DNA of 64,000 bases from Flavobacterium agricola (lineage in GTDB: Bacteria; Bacteroidota; Bacteroidia; Flavobacteriales; Flavobacteriaceae): NCBI RefSeq assembly GCF_025919725.1, contig NZ_CP081495.1, positions 1,984,001 through 2,048,000 of the forward strand. The letters run 5' to 3'. Shown here in pieces: positions 16,434 to 24,760 of the stretch. Position 1 is the first letter of the stretch; each line of letters opens with the position of its first letter. Both the position numbers and the translations under genes were made by a program. The notes beneath the pieces were generated by a model. That model was given only the letters and a program-made list of their open reading frames with translations. It was not told the DNA's origin and made no database searches.

Positions 16434-17204
16434 TTACGGATTAATTACTTTAAAACCGTCATTTTCTATTCTAATTCTGCCAACTTTTGTTCGATAGCCA
16501 TGATAAAATAAACAAATCCAATTTTGAGCTATGGCTTGTTCTACAACAATTTTACGGAAAGCATTCGCTTCTTTCGGAAACTTATCGCTTTTAACCAGTA
16601 AACTACTTCCAATTTGTTGCGGCATGGTTAAAATATCGCCACCAAAATAAATATATTCGTTATTTTCATTAAATAAAAATGCGGTATGATAAGGCGTATG
16701 TCCGCCGGTTAATTGATACGAAATTACATCGTTAATCACGCCATCACCTTCAATAAAAACAACATTACCCGATTGCAATAAAAAAGCAAAGGCAGGATAA
16801 TTGTAGTTTTCACTTGCTAGCTCGTGCACCCAATCCCATTCGGGTTTAGAAATATAATGTGTGGCATTCGGAAAAGTTAATTGCCATTGGTTATTTACTT
16901 GTTGAACCAGTCCGCCAACATGATCTTTATGCAAATGCGACATTAAAACTTTTGTAATTTGTTCGGGCTGTACCCCAACTTCGCGCAAGTTTTGCACTAA
17001 AATCAATTCGTTATTTGTTGTTTTAGCGCCAACGCCAGCATCTAATAAAACCAAATCTTGAGAAGTACGAACCAAAAAAGGTTGAATATCTAAAAAAACA
17101 GAACCCGTAAAGTCAGTTTTCTTTTTAGTTTTAGCATCAAAAAGAGTAAAGTTTTTGTTTTTATCAATCGCAAAGGTTCCTTCTTTTAAAACAAAAAATT
17201 CCAT
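16434..17204 (-). CDS. MBL-fold metallo-hydrolase
   Basis: A 256-residue cytoplasmic MBL-fold enzyme. 'MSHLHKDHVGGL' is the HxHxDH motif (about residues 89-100). Further ligands are in 'YQLTGGHTPYHTAF' and the C-terminal 'LFYHGYRTKVGRI'. This lactonase/AttM-like arrangement hydrolyses lactones or similar esters in characterised relatives, but the substrate here is unknown. It is probably first in an MBL-pirin-OsmC operon, with gaps of 29 and 2 bp. It is divergent from the broken dus gene. Confidence 0.88.
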   Translation of the reverse strand: MEFFVLKEGTFAIDKNKNFTLFDAKTKKKTDFTGSVFLDIQPFLVRTSQDLVLLDAGVGAKTTNNELILVQNLREVGVQPEQITKVLMSHLHKDHVGGLVQQVNNQWQLTFPNATHYISKPEWDWVHELASENYNYPAFAFLLQSGNVVFIEGDGVINDVISYQLTGGHTPYHTAFLFNENNEYIYFGGDILTMPQQIGSSLLVKSDKFPKEANAFRKIVVEQAIAQNWICLFYHGYRTKVGRIRIENDGFKVINP

Positions 17205-17301
17205 AAAATATCTTACTATAATTTAATCTTAAAGGTACTACATAAAATTTATTGCCCGTTGTAATAAGGTTTTTTTTAACCTGATATTTCAAAAAATGAT
17301 G

Positions 17302-17309
17302 TAATTTTG
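17302..17309 (+). promoter_or_regulatory. -7 box (TAATTTTG) upstream of dus
   Basis: A perfect TAnnTTTG 14 bases before the dus ATG at 17324. No TTG is found at the right distance for the -33 element. Confidence 0.4.
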
Positions 17310-17323
17310 TAAAAAATTTTGGC

Positions 17324-18321
17324 ATGCTTAAAATAGGAAACATAGAATTACCTGACCATCCGTTATTACTTGCTCCCATGGAAGATGTGAGTGATCCGCC
17401 TTTTAGAAGGTTATGTAAACAACATGGTGCAGATTTAATGTATTCTGAATTTATTTCGTCTGAAGGGCTTATTCGCGATGCGATTAAGAGCCGAATGAAG
17501 TTGGATATTTTTGATTACGAACGTCCGGTTGGTATTCAGATATTTGGAGGTGATGAAGAAGCCATGGCTTTATCTGCTAAAATTGTTGAAACCGTAAAAC
17601 CAGATATTGTTGATATTAATTACGGATGCCCCGTAAAAAAAGTTGTTTGTAAAGGTGCCGGAGGCGGGCGTTTTAAAAGATATTGACTTAATGGTACGTT
17701 TAACCGAGGCAGTTGTAAAATCTACAAGCTTACCTGTAACGGTTAAAACCCGTTTAGGTTGGGATGATGATAGCATTAATATTGATGAAGTTGCCGAGCG
17801 TTTGCAAGATGTAGGTATTCAAGCTTTAACCATTCATGCTCGTACACGTGCCCAAATGTACAAAGGCCATTCTGATTGGTCTCACATTGCTCGTGTAAAA
17901 AACAACGCGCATTAAAATTCCGATTTTTGGAAACGGAGATATTGATTCGCCACAAAAAGCATTAGAATACAAAAATAAATATGGTTTAGACGGCATGATG
18001 ATTGGCCGTGCTGCTATTGGTTATCCTTGGATTTTTAATGAAATTAAACATTACTTTGAAACGGGTGAAATTTTAGCTCCGCCTACCATGACTGACAGAT
18101 TAGAAGCTGCCAAAAACCATTTAATTTGGTCGACCGAATGGAAAGGTGAACGTGTTGGAATTGTTGAAATGCGCCGCCATTATACCAATTATTTTAAAGG
18201 TATTCATGGATTTAAACCACATCGTCAAAAACTAGTTACTACTGATAATTTAGAAGAACTTTTAGCAACTTTTGATGAAATTGCAAAAATATACAACGGT
18301 TACGAAATAGAACAATTATAA
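17324..18321 (+). pseudogene. tRNA-dihydrouridine synthase, disrupted by two frameshifts
   Basis: Three reading frames together give one complete DusB/NifR3-like flavoenzyme of about 330 residues, which reduces uridine to dihydrouridine in tRNA. Part 1 (17324 to about 17662) runs from 'LLLAPMEDVSDPPFRRL' to the catalytic cysteine loop 'NYGCPVKKVVCKGAG'. One extra G near 17663 shifts the frame. Part 2 runs through 'LPVTVKTRLGWDD' and 'IHARTRAQMYKGHSDW'. Near 17908-17912 a GCGCGC run appears shortened by two bases. Part 3 resumes with 'KIPIFGNGDIDSPQKA' and 'MMIGRAAIGYPWIF'. Either a recent pseudogene or assembly errors; domain content is otherwise intact. Confidence 0.85.
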
Positions 18322-18349
18322 AAAAAGAGAGCTTATTGCTCTCTTTTTT
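18320..18349. terminator. Bidirectional terminator overlapping the mscS stop
   Basis: AAAAAAGAGAGC, loop TTATT, GCTCTCTTTTTT. The stop codon of the convergent MscS gene (18333-18335) lies in the loop, and the dus stop touches its first base. Confidence 0.88.
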
Positions 18350-19247
18350 GTTTGTCGTTATTTATATTAGAAACGTCTGAAACAATATGCATTTCGCGTT
18401 GCGGATACGGATTTGTAAATCCAGCTTTATCTAAAGCAACTTTAATATCTTCTTGCAGTTGGTAACGTGCAGCCCAATAATCAGCTTTCATTGCCCAACC
18501 ACGAACTGTTAAATTAACAGCGCTATCTCCTAAATTATTTACAAAAATTTCTATTTCTGGTGTTTTTAAAACCCTTGAGTCGCCTTTTAAAACTTGAGCA
18601 ATAATATCTTTAGCAGTTTTAATATTATCCTCGTAAGCAATTCGAACTGAATATTCAAAACGGCGGTTAGTAATTTTAGAATAATTGTGAATTACTGAAT
18701 TAGCTAACGGTCCGTTAGGACTAAACACAGTAATTCCGGAAGAGTTTACTAAGGTTGTATAAAGTAAATCAATCTTTAAAACAGTTCCTTCGGTGCTTGA
18801 ATTATTTTCAATATAATCTCCCACTTCATACGGTCTAAAAATTAATATTAATACACCGCCAGCAAAATTAGATAAGGAACCTTGTAAAGATGCTCCAACT
18901 CCTAAACCAATTGCTGTAAAAATGGCAATAAATGAGGTTGTTTGAATACCAATATTAGAAACTACGGTTAGAATTAAAAGCGTGTATAAAATAAATTTTA
19001 CTACCGAGCGTAAAAATCCGCGAAGCGATAAATCTAAATTTTTCTTTGCAAAGTATTTATCAAGTAAATTTAATAACGTGCGTATTAAAAATAAACCGAT
19101 AGATAAAATAACTACGCCTAAAATTAGGTTTGGAATAGCACCTAAAATTTTAGAAAAAATGGTATTTAAAACAACGTTTAGCCTATCTACCGTATCTGAA
19201 ACGGTGTGTGTAACCGCATCAGAGGTATTTGAAAGAATTGGATTCAT
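18333..19247 (-). CDS. Small-conductance mechanosensitive channel, MscS family
   Basis: An inner-membrane channel that opens on hypo-osmotic shock. 304 residues: an N-terminal amphipathic start, about three membrane helices (TM1 'LILGVVILSIGLFLIRTLL', TM2 'FILYTLLILTVVSNIGI'), then the pore helix 'GLGVGASLQGSLSNFAGGVLILIFRPYEVGDYI', which is the Gly/Ala-rich MscS signature. A beta domain and C-terminal cage follow. It is the last gene after rbfA and the FtsX-type permease on this strand, with only 12 bp to the permease. Confidence 0.93.
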   Translation of the reverse strand: MNPILSNTSDAVTHTVSDTVDRLNVVLNTIFSKILGAIPNLILGVVILSIGLFLIRTLLNLLDKYFAKKNLDLSLRGFLRSVVKFILYTLLILTVVSNIGIQTTSFIAIFTAIGLGVGASLQGSLSNFAGGVLILIFRPYEVGDYIENNSSTEGTVLKIDLLYTTLVNSSGITVFSPNGPLANSVIHNYSKITNRRFEYSVRIAYEDNIKTAKDIIAQVLKGDSRVLKTPEIEIFVNNLGDSAVNLTVRGWAMKADYWAARYQLQEDIKVALDKAGFTNPYPQREMHIVSDVSNINNDKQKREQ

Positions 19248-19259
19248 TAAAATGTATTT

Positions 19260-20459
19260 TTATTCTGAGATTAAATGTTTATTTACGCGGCTGCTTGCAA
19301 TTAGTGATGAAACAAAACCTAAACATAAAACGGTAAAAACAACTAATAGTACATTTACAGCCTCAAATTTTGTTGGGTAAGGAATGGTAGCATTTATCAT
19401 TACCATGTGCGTTTGTTGCTGAACAAAAACCAAAGTAAACCCTAAAACTAATCCGATAATACAACCTGCAACAGTAATTAACATACCCTGAAATAAAAAT
19501 ATTTTGCGCAAGCTTTTTATTTCTACCCCTAAGTTGTACAACGTTTTTAAATTCAGTTTCTTTTCAAAAATCATCATAATAAGCGCTCCAACTAAGTTAA
19601 AAAGAGCAACAATAATAACCAAAGTAAATATTAAATAAACGGCTAAATTTTCGGTATTTAACATTTTATAAAGCCCTTCGTTAAGTTGCGCTCTGTTTTT
19701 AACCAAAATTGAGTTGTTAAAAACCTGATTTAAAAATTGAGTTGCTTTTGACTCAGATGTACCAGCTGCTAACTTAAATTCGATAGCACTTACTTGATTG
19801 GCCTCAAAGTTTAAAATACTACGTGCAACAGCAATATCTGTAAAAATATACTTCTGATCTAGATCTTCGCTTAAGGCATAAATACCAACCGGGAATAAAG
19901 TTTCTTGAAAAAACGCATCACGGCTTTCAATATTTCCTTTTCCGGGTTTGGGTGCAAAAACTTCTAAATCATTTTGATAATCGTACAAGCCCATAGCCAT
20001 TTTATCGGCAATACCATAACCAGCAACCGCTTGGTAGGTATTTGGTTCTATCCACTGCCCAGAGTAAAGCTTATTCTGAATATCGGTTACTTGTACAAAA
20101 TTGCTATCAACGCCCTTTATATAAGCAACTTGTTGTTTGTTGTTAAAGGAAAACAAAACACGTTCTTCTACAACTTCGCTAAAAACTGTAAAAAATCCTG
20201 AATTTTGTAATACAGATTTCTGCTCGGGGGTTAACGCAATATTTTTCCCGGTTTTAGGAAAAATTTTCATTTCAGGATCAATCTGGTTGGTAAACGACAA
20301 AGACAATTCACGTAAACCACTAAAACCAGATAATACCACAAACAAAGCCATTGTACTAATAATAATACTTAAAGATGCAATGGCCGTAATAATATTTATT
20401 GCGGTAGATTTGCTTAAGCTTATGCCGTAACGTTTGGCGATGTAAAAAGGAAAATTCAA
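19260..20459 (-). CDS. FtsX-like ABC transporter permease (LolC/E-like)
   Basis: A 399-residue permease of the MacB/FtsX type. One N-terminal helix ('AINIITAIASLSIIISTMALFVVLSGFSG'), a large periplasmic domain (about 50-260), then three C-terminal helices including 'LAVYLIFTLVIIVALFNLVGALIMMI' and 'GMLITVAGCIIGLVLGFTLVFV'. The layout and length fit LolC/LolE, which extract lipoproteins from the inner membrane. No ATPase partner is adjacent, so the LolD-like subunit would be elsewhere. It begins one base after the rbfA stop, indicating coupling. Confidence 0.85.
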   Translation of the reverse strand: MNFPFYIAKRYGISLSKSTAINIITAIASLSIIISTMALFVVLSGFSGLRELSLSFTNQIDPEMKIFPKTGKNIALTPEQKSVLQNSGFFTVFSEVVEERVLFSFNNKQQVAYIKGVDSNFVQVTDIQNKLYSGQWIEPNTYQAVAGYGIADKMAMGLYDYQNDLEVFAPKPGKGNIESRDAFFQETLFPVGIYALSEDLDQKYIFTDIAVARSILNFEANQVSAIEFKLAAGTSESKATQFLNQVFNNSILVKNRAQLNEGLYKMLNTENLAVYLIFTLVIIVALFNLVGALIMMIFEKKLNLKTLYNLGVEIKSLRKIFLFQGMLITVAGCIIGLVLGFTLVFVQQQTHMVMINATIPYPTKFEAVNVLLVVFTVLCLGFVSSLIASSRVNKHLISE

Positions 20460-20460
20460 C

Positions 20461-20853
20461 TTATGATTTTTTGCGGCGTGTTAACAAACTTCTATCTTCA
20501 ATCGGGTTTTCTTCCGCTTTTAAAGCATTATCAATTTTCTCAATATATTCTAAGCTATCATCAATATAAAAAATCAAGTTTGGTACACGGCGTAATTGTA
20601 ATTTTACGCGTTGCGCCAACTCATGCTTAATTAAAGGTGCATTTGTTTTTATAGCAGCTAAAAGTTCTGCACCTTTATCTGCCGGAAAAATGCTTAAGTA
20701 AACCTTAGCTATTGATAAATCTGTGGTTACGCTAACCTTAGATACTGATATAATTAAATTAGCAATATTATTTTTACGTACCTCGCCTTGCAAAATATCA
20801 ACCAAATCTTTTTGCAAAACCGTTCCTATTTTTTTCTGTCTATTTGTTTCCAT
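20461..20853 (-). CDS. rbfA: Ribosome-binding factor A
   Basis: A KH-fold protein that binds the 30S subunit and helps mature the 5' end of 16S rRNA. I start at METNRQKK (130 residues); an ATG 30 bases further upstream exists, but the -7 box at 20858-20865 would then lie inside the gene. 'RVKLQLRRVPNLIFYIDDSLEY' is the family signature, preceded by 'LSIAKVYLSIFP'. The permease and mscS follow on the same strand. Confidence 0.93.
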   Translation of the reverse strand: METNRQKKIGTVLQKDLVDILQGEVRKNNIANLIISVSKVSVTTDLSIAKVYLSIFPADKGAELLAAIKTNAPLIKHELAQRVKLQLRRVPNLIFYIDDSLEYIEKIDNALKAEENPIEDRSLLTRRKKS

Positions 20854-20857
20854 GCTA

Positions 20858-20865
20858 CAAAAATA
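20858..20865 (-). promoter_or_regulatory. -7 box (TATTTTTG) of rbfA
   Basis: A perfect TAnnTTTG on the minus strand ends 4 bases before the METNRQ start codon. It supports that start and implies a very short or absent leader. Confidence 0.45.
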
Positions 20866-20929
20866 CAATTTTTTAAGTTGCATTATTTGTTTAATTTTAG
20901 AATCGTTAATTTTAGTAAAGAATTAGTAT

Positions 20930-21334
20930 ATGAAAAAAATTGAACATATTGGTATTGCAGTAAAAAGCTTAGAAACTTCAAATTTACTTTTCGAAAAATT
21001 GTTTGGAGCACCTGCATATAAAGAAGAAGAAGTTGCCAGCGAAGGCGTTAAAACTTCTTTTTTTATGAATGGACCTAACAAGATTGAACTATTAGAAGCA
21101 ACAAATCCAGATTCTGCAATTGCTAAATTTATAGAAAAAAAGGGCGAAGGCATTCATCACATTGCTTTTGATGTTGAAAATATTGTGGATGAAATTGCTC
21201 GTTTAAAAAACGAAGGTTTTGTTATTTTAAACGAAACACCTAAGCAAGGCGCTGATAACAAATTAGTTGCTTTTTTACACCCTAAAAGCACAAATGGCGT
21301 ATTGATAGAATTGTGCCAAGAGATAAAAAAATAA
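20930..21334 (+). CDS. mce: Methylmalonyl-CoA epimerase
   Basis: Interconverts (S)- and (R)-methylmalonyl-CoA between propionyl-CoA carboxylation and methylmalonyl-CoA mutase. A 134-residue vicinal-oxygen-chelate fold protein. 'KIEHIGIAVKSLE' supplies the first metal histidine, 'GEGIHHIAFDVENI' the second, and 'GVLIELCQEI' the C-terminal glutamate. 'HPKSTNG' is typical of the epimerase branch as against glyoxalase I. It is divergent from rbfA and monocistronic, with the tRNA gene 76 bp downstream. Confidence 0.94.
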   Translation: MKKIEHIGIAVKSLETSNLLFEKLFGAPAYKEEEVASEGVKTSFFMNGPNKIELLEATNPDSAIAKFIEKKGEGIHHIAFDVENIVDEIARLKNEGFVILNETPKQGADNKLVAFLHPKSTNGVLIELCQEIKK

Positions 21335-21410
21335 TTACAAAAATTAAAAAGAACGCTTGCACTGTTGTGTTTTTTGTAGTAATATTGCAACGCTAACAAC
21401 TTATAGCAGC

Positions 21411-21484
21411 GGTCTAATAGCTCAGTTGGTTAGAGCACCTGACTCATAATCAGGTGGTCCCTGGTTCGAGCCCAGGTTAGACCA
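21411..21484 (+). tRNA. tRNA with CAU anticodon (elongator Met, or Ile2)
   Basis: A 74-nt cloverleaf. Acceptor arms GGTCTAA and TTAGACC with discriminator A; D arm around AGCTCAGTTGGTTAGAGC; anticodon stem CCTGA/TCAGG with loop CTCATAA, giving anticodon CAT; T arm CCTGG-TTCGAGC-CCAGG. The 3' CCA is not encoded. CAT tRNAs of this elongator shape are either Met or the lysidine-modified Ile that reads AUA; from sequence alone I cannot decide. It is not the initiator type, which has a mismatched first acceptor pair. Confidence 0.95.
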
Positions 21485-21485
21485 C

Positions 21486-21524
21486 AAAAAAGCCTTAAAT
21501 CAAAATTGATTTAAGGCTTTTTTT
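21486..21524 (+). terminator. Intrinsic terminator after the tRNA
   Basis: Long arms AAGCCTTAAATC and GATTTAAGGCTT around AAAATT, flanked by A and T tracts. It starts right after the tRNA 3' end and faces the amt gene, whose stop is at 21558. Confidence 0.9.
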
Positions 21525-21557
21525 ATATAAGTAACTCCCAGAAAACTGTGATCACTT

Positions 21558-22769
21558 TTAATCGTTTAATTGTTCTTCTAACAGATATTCTTTATCTAAA
21601 CCTTTCTCTTGAACCTCAGCAGGTACTCGAATAGATCCTGACAAATCACATACTTTAAATATAATCCAACAAACTACAACAGAATAAACAATTACAATTG
21701 CTACTCCTAAAAGTTGAATTAAAAACTGATCCATTCCTCCGCTTACGCCATTAACATGGCTTGCAGCAAATACACCAACTAAAATACTTCCGGTTACACC
21801 ACCCATACCATGAACCCCCCAAACGCCAAGCGCATCATCCCATTTCATTTTTTTAGAGAATTCTAAACATAAATAACAAATAACTGCGGCAATAATTCCG
21901 ATAAAAACAGCAGTTTGCGGCGTTACGTATCCAGAAGCCGGCGTAATTGTAGCTAAACCTGCAACTGCACCAGTAGCCAACTCAACCATTGAGAATTTTT
22001 TAGTTTTACTGTAGCTAATTAAAACCCAAACTACTGTTGCAAAACCTGCAGCAATACCGGTATTTGTAAAGGCAATAGCAGCGGTTTCTCCACTTGCTAA
22101 AGCACCTCCGGAATTAAAACCAAACCAGCCGAACATTAATAATGCAGTACCGATTAGTACTAAATTAATATTTCCGTAATCGCGTTTTGGCATAACATAA
22201 CGTTTACCAAAGAAAAGTACTCCAACTAAAGCACTGAAACCAGCAGTAGCATGAATTACGGTTCCTCCAGCATAATCAACAAATCCTAATTTACTTAAAA
22301 ATCCGCCACCCCAAATCCAGTGAGCAACCGGGAAGTAAATTAAAATCATCCATAAAACCAAAACCTTTACCCAACCAAAAATTGTAATTCGGCCTGCAAT
22401 GGCTCCGGTCATTAATGGCGCTGTAATAATAGCAAACATTAATTGATACATAAAAAACATTAAAAACGGAATTGAAGATCCGTATTTAGGATTTACGGTA
22501 AAATCTACACCATTAAGCATAAAATATTCAGTTGGCGAACCAACAAATCCGCCGATATCATTTCCAAAAACCATTGAAAAACCGCCCAAAGTCCATAAAA
22601 CGGTAACCACGCCAATCGAAATAAACGTGTACATCATCATGGTTAATGTGTTTTTTTTAGGCACTAATCCTCCATAAAAAAAAGCAAGTCCGGGAATCAT
22701 TAAAAAAACCAGCACGGTTGTTATTACCATAAAGGCAACGTTACCGTTGTTAATTACATCTGCATTCAT
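21558..22769 (-). CDS. amtB: Ammonium transporter
   Basis: An inner-membrane Amt/MEP/Rh channel for ammonium, 403 residues and about 11 helices, with no cleaved signal. The pore signature is seen in 'VLWMILIYFPVAHWIWGGG' and 'DYAGGTVIHATAGFSALVG' (first pore histidine), with the second His in 'LGVWGVHGMGGVTGSILVG'. The C-terminal tail 'VPAEVQEKGLDKEYLLEEQLND' is short. Normally a PII protein (GlnK) gene is adjacent; none is present here. It follows the porin gene by 120 bp on the same strand, so outer- and inner-membrane uptake of nitrogen compounds may be linked. Confidence 0.97.
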   Translation of the reverse strand: MNADVINNGNVAFMVITTVLVFLMIPGLAFFYGGLVPKKNTLTMMMYTFISIGVVTVLWTLGGFSMVFGNDIGGFVGSPTEYFMLNGVDFTVNPKYGSSIPFLMFFMYQLMFAIITAPLMTGAIAGRITIFGWVKVLVLWMILIYFPVAHWIWGGGFLSKLGFVDYAGGTVIHATAGFSALVGVLFFGKRYVMPKRDYGNINLVLIGTALLMFGWFGFNSGGALASGETAAIAFTNTGIAAGFATVVWVLISYSKTKKFSMVELATGAVAGLATITPASGYVTPQTAVFIGIIAAVICYLCLEFSKKMKWDDALGVWGVHGMGGVTGSILVGVFAASHVNGVSGGMDQFLIQLLGVAIVIVYSVVVCWIIFKVCDLSGSIRVPAEVQEKGLDKEYLLEEQLND

Positions 22770-22889
22770 AAAAGTTGATTAATTAAGTTAATTTTTGTAG
22801 TTAAGATTTTATCTTTTTTCTTGATAAAAAGTATTAAAATACTTACAACTAGTAAATACATTTTTTAGTATTTAAAAGGCTTTATTTAA

Positions 22890-24167
22890 CTAAAAATTGA
22901 ATTGAATTAAGGTTTGCACACGGTTTGCTGAAGCACTTGCTCCATCTATATTAACACGATCACCCCATAAATACTCAACTCCAACTTTAAAATCGGTTGT
23001 TAGATTATAAAAAACATTTCCTACAATATATTGCCCATATCTGTAATTAGAATCTGGAACCGTTAGTTGATCAGGAAAAACTTCAGCTTGGCTATATCCG
23101 GCTGTTGCATAAACATCTTTAGATAAGTTAAACTGTATTTGTGCAAACCAACCTAAAGCTTCTTGCGCTTGCATTTTTCCGGGTTTAGAAGGATTTTGAA
23201 TTAAAGACAAACCCCTGCCTGATAAATCATTAATATATTGTGCAATACCTTTACCATAGGTAATTTGACCATAAAATTCCATAAATGAGGTTAACTCGAC
23301 ATTGGTACTAAGCTGCATCCCAAAGCTCGTTTCGGTTTCTGTGGTATTATTTATAACATCACGGTAATTCATGTTGCGCATTACACCGGCTGCACGTACA
23401 TGGCTAGCTTTTTTTTCGCCCCAATTGTATTGTACATAAACGGGAATATCAGGAATACGTTGCGTAGTTTCAACCGTTTGCGTCGGAGCATATGTTCCGG
23501 TAGTATTTGGCATTTCGGCAGCAACTGCATACGAAAATCCTTTACCAAAATCACCTGTATATCTAATTTGTGTGGTGCGCATTTCGGCTGCACCATTTGG
23601 CCCCTGAAAATCTATTGTTGGAGGAACAGCAGCTAAATCGTTAAATGTACTCCAAGTACGTCCAACCGTAAAGCCAAGCAAGGTAACGTAGGCATCGGTT
23701 AACACAAATGCACCGCCTGCACCAGAAAATCTACCAGCAACATAAGCCTGAAATTGCCCAACTTTATCGTTATTACCTAAAAGTTTAAAAAACAAAGTTG
23801 ATTTAGATGCATCCATATTAAATCTGTTTTTTGTTAACAGATCTGTAGGAACTGGAATGGTTGCCGGAACGAATCCGAAATCGCTTGTAGGGCTTCCTCC
23901 AAAATCATATGCTGTTCTAACACGCACAAAACCACCGACTCCAAAAGCTATTTCACGTTTTTGATCGTATAACAAAAAACGAGGCGCTTTTGGATCGCGA
24001 TAATGTTGCCCTGTAGTTTCGTTAAAATCTTCAACAATTTTAAGCCCTGGCTTACGGGTACTAATTATTTTTAAAGAAACTTCATCTGGATCTGTTTCTT
24101 CTTGTGCATAAGCATCAAATTGGAAAAGAAGCAACAACGATGCTCCTAATAAGTAGATTTTCTTCAT
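22890..24167 (-). CDS. Outer-membrane porin, DcaP-like
   Basis: A 425-residue outer-membrane beta-barrel. Signal peptide MKKIYLLGASLLLLFQFDAYA, an N-terminal linker, then alternating strands rich in aromatic residues such as 'FGVGGFVRVRTAYDFGG', 'VGQFQAYVAGRFSG' and 'DFKVGVEYLWGDRVNIDG', and the closing '...QTLIQFNF' with the terminal Phe expected for barrel assembly. The pattern resembles DcaP-type trimeric porins. Its position upstream of amtB on the same strand suggests a role in uptake of small nitrogen solutes; that is inference only. Confidence 0.7.
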   Translation of the reverse strand: MKKIYLLGASLLLLFQFDAYAQEETDPDEVSLKIISTRKPGLKIVEDFNETTGQHYRDPKAPRFLLYDQKREIAFGVGGFVRVRTAYDFGGSPTSDFGFVPATIPVPTDLLTKNRFNMDASKSTLFFKLLGNNDKVGQFQAYVAGRFSGAGGAFVLTDAYVTLLGFTVGRTWSTFNDLAAVPPTIDFQGPNGAAEMRTTQIRYTGDFGKGFSYAVAAEMPNTTGTYAPTQTVETTQRIPDIPVYVQYNWGEKKASHVRAAGVMRNMNYRDVINNTTETETSFGMQLSTNVELTSFMEFYGQITYGKGIAQYINDLSGRGLSLIQNPSKPGKMQAQEALGWFAQIQFNLSKDVYATAGYSQAEVFPDQLTVPDSNYRYGQYIVGNVFYNLTTDFKVGVEYLWGDRVNIDGASASANRVQTLIQFNF

Positions 24168-24302
24168 AATAAATGAATCTTTTAGTTAGGTTATTTGGAG
24201 AAATAATAATTTACATATTACTTATTTCAGTTTTAAAAACAAGTAATTTATATAACGTTTTTTAAATGCAATATTGTATGATTATTATGGCTTAAAAGAC
24301 AT

Positions 24303-24339
24303 AAAAAAAACCTTGAATATTAAAATTCAAGGTTTTTTT
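24303..24339 (-). terminator. Intrinsic terminator after the small lipoprotein gene
   Basis: AACCTTGAAT and ATTCAAGGTT arms with a 6-base loop and A/T tracts. It directly follows the stop at 24341 on the minus strand. Confidence 0.85.
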
Positions 24340-24340
24340 A

Positions 24341-24634
24341 TTATTTTTTTTCAGCTTCTTTTTTAGCTTTTTCAATATTTTCTTGAAGCTTTTGATTTTC
24401 TTTCTGAATATCTTCAATAGTTTCTTCTATTGATTCACCAGCTTTCTCAAAATCTTGTTTTAAAGAATCTTTTGCTTTTTCAACAAAATCATGCAATGCA
24501 TCTGCCTCTTCTTCTAATCCTTCTGGAGTTTGAATTACTTCACCTTCAACTAAATCATCTTGTTTTGGTTCTGACTTACAAGAAACTAAAAAAGATACGC
24601 TTAACGCCATTAAGGCAATTCCAATTTTTTTCAT
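24341..24634 (-). CDS. Small coiled-coil lipoprotein
   Basis: I recognise no named family. I start at MKKIGIALMALSVSFLVSC (97 residues); upstream in-frame ATGs exist but would spoil the lipoprotein signal. The lipobox is LVSC with Cys19. After a linker, residues about 40-97 form a highly charged helix with heptad-like spacing ('DSLKQDFEKAGESIEETIED', 'NQKLQENIEKAKKEAEKK'), so a dimeric coiled coil is likely. It is a single-gene unit and is probably membrane-attached in the periplasm. Confidence 0.65.
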   Translation of the reverse strand: MKKIGIALMALSVSFLVSCKSEPKQDDLVEGEVIQTPEGLEEEADALHDFVEKAKDSLKQDFEKAGESIEETIEDIQKENQKLQENIEKAKKEAEKK

Positions 24635-24760
24635 ACTCATTTTTTTTATAAAGTTATTAAACATTACTTTTTAATGTGCTAAAAATACTATTTAAAAAAA
24701 TTATATTTACATTTTAATTCAATATACACAACTGCATTTTATTGCGCAAACAACACAACA

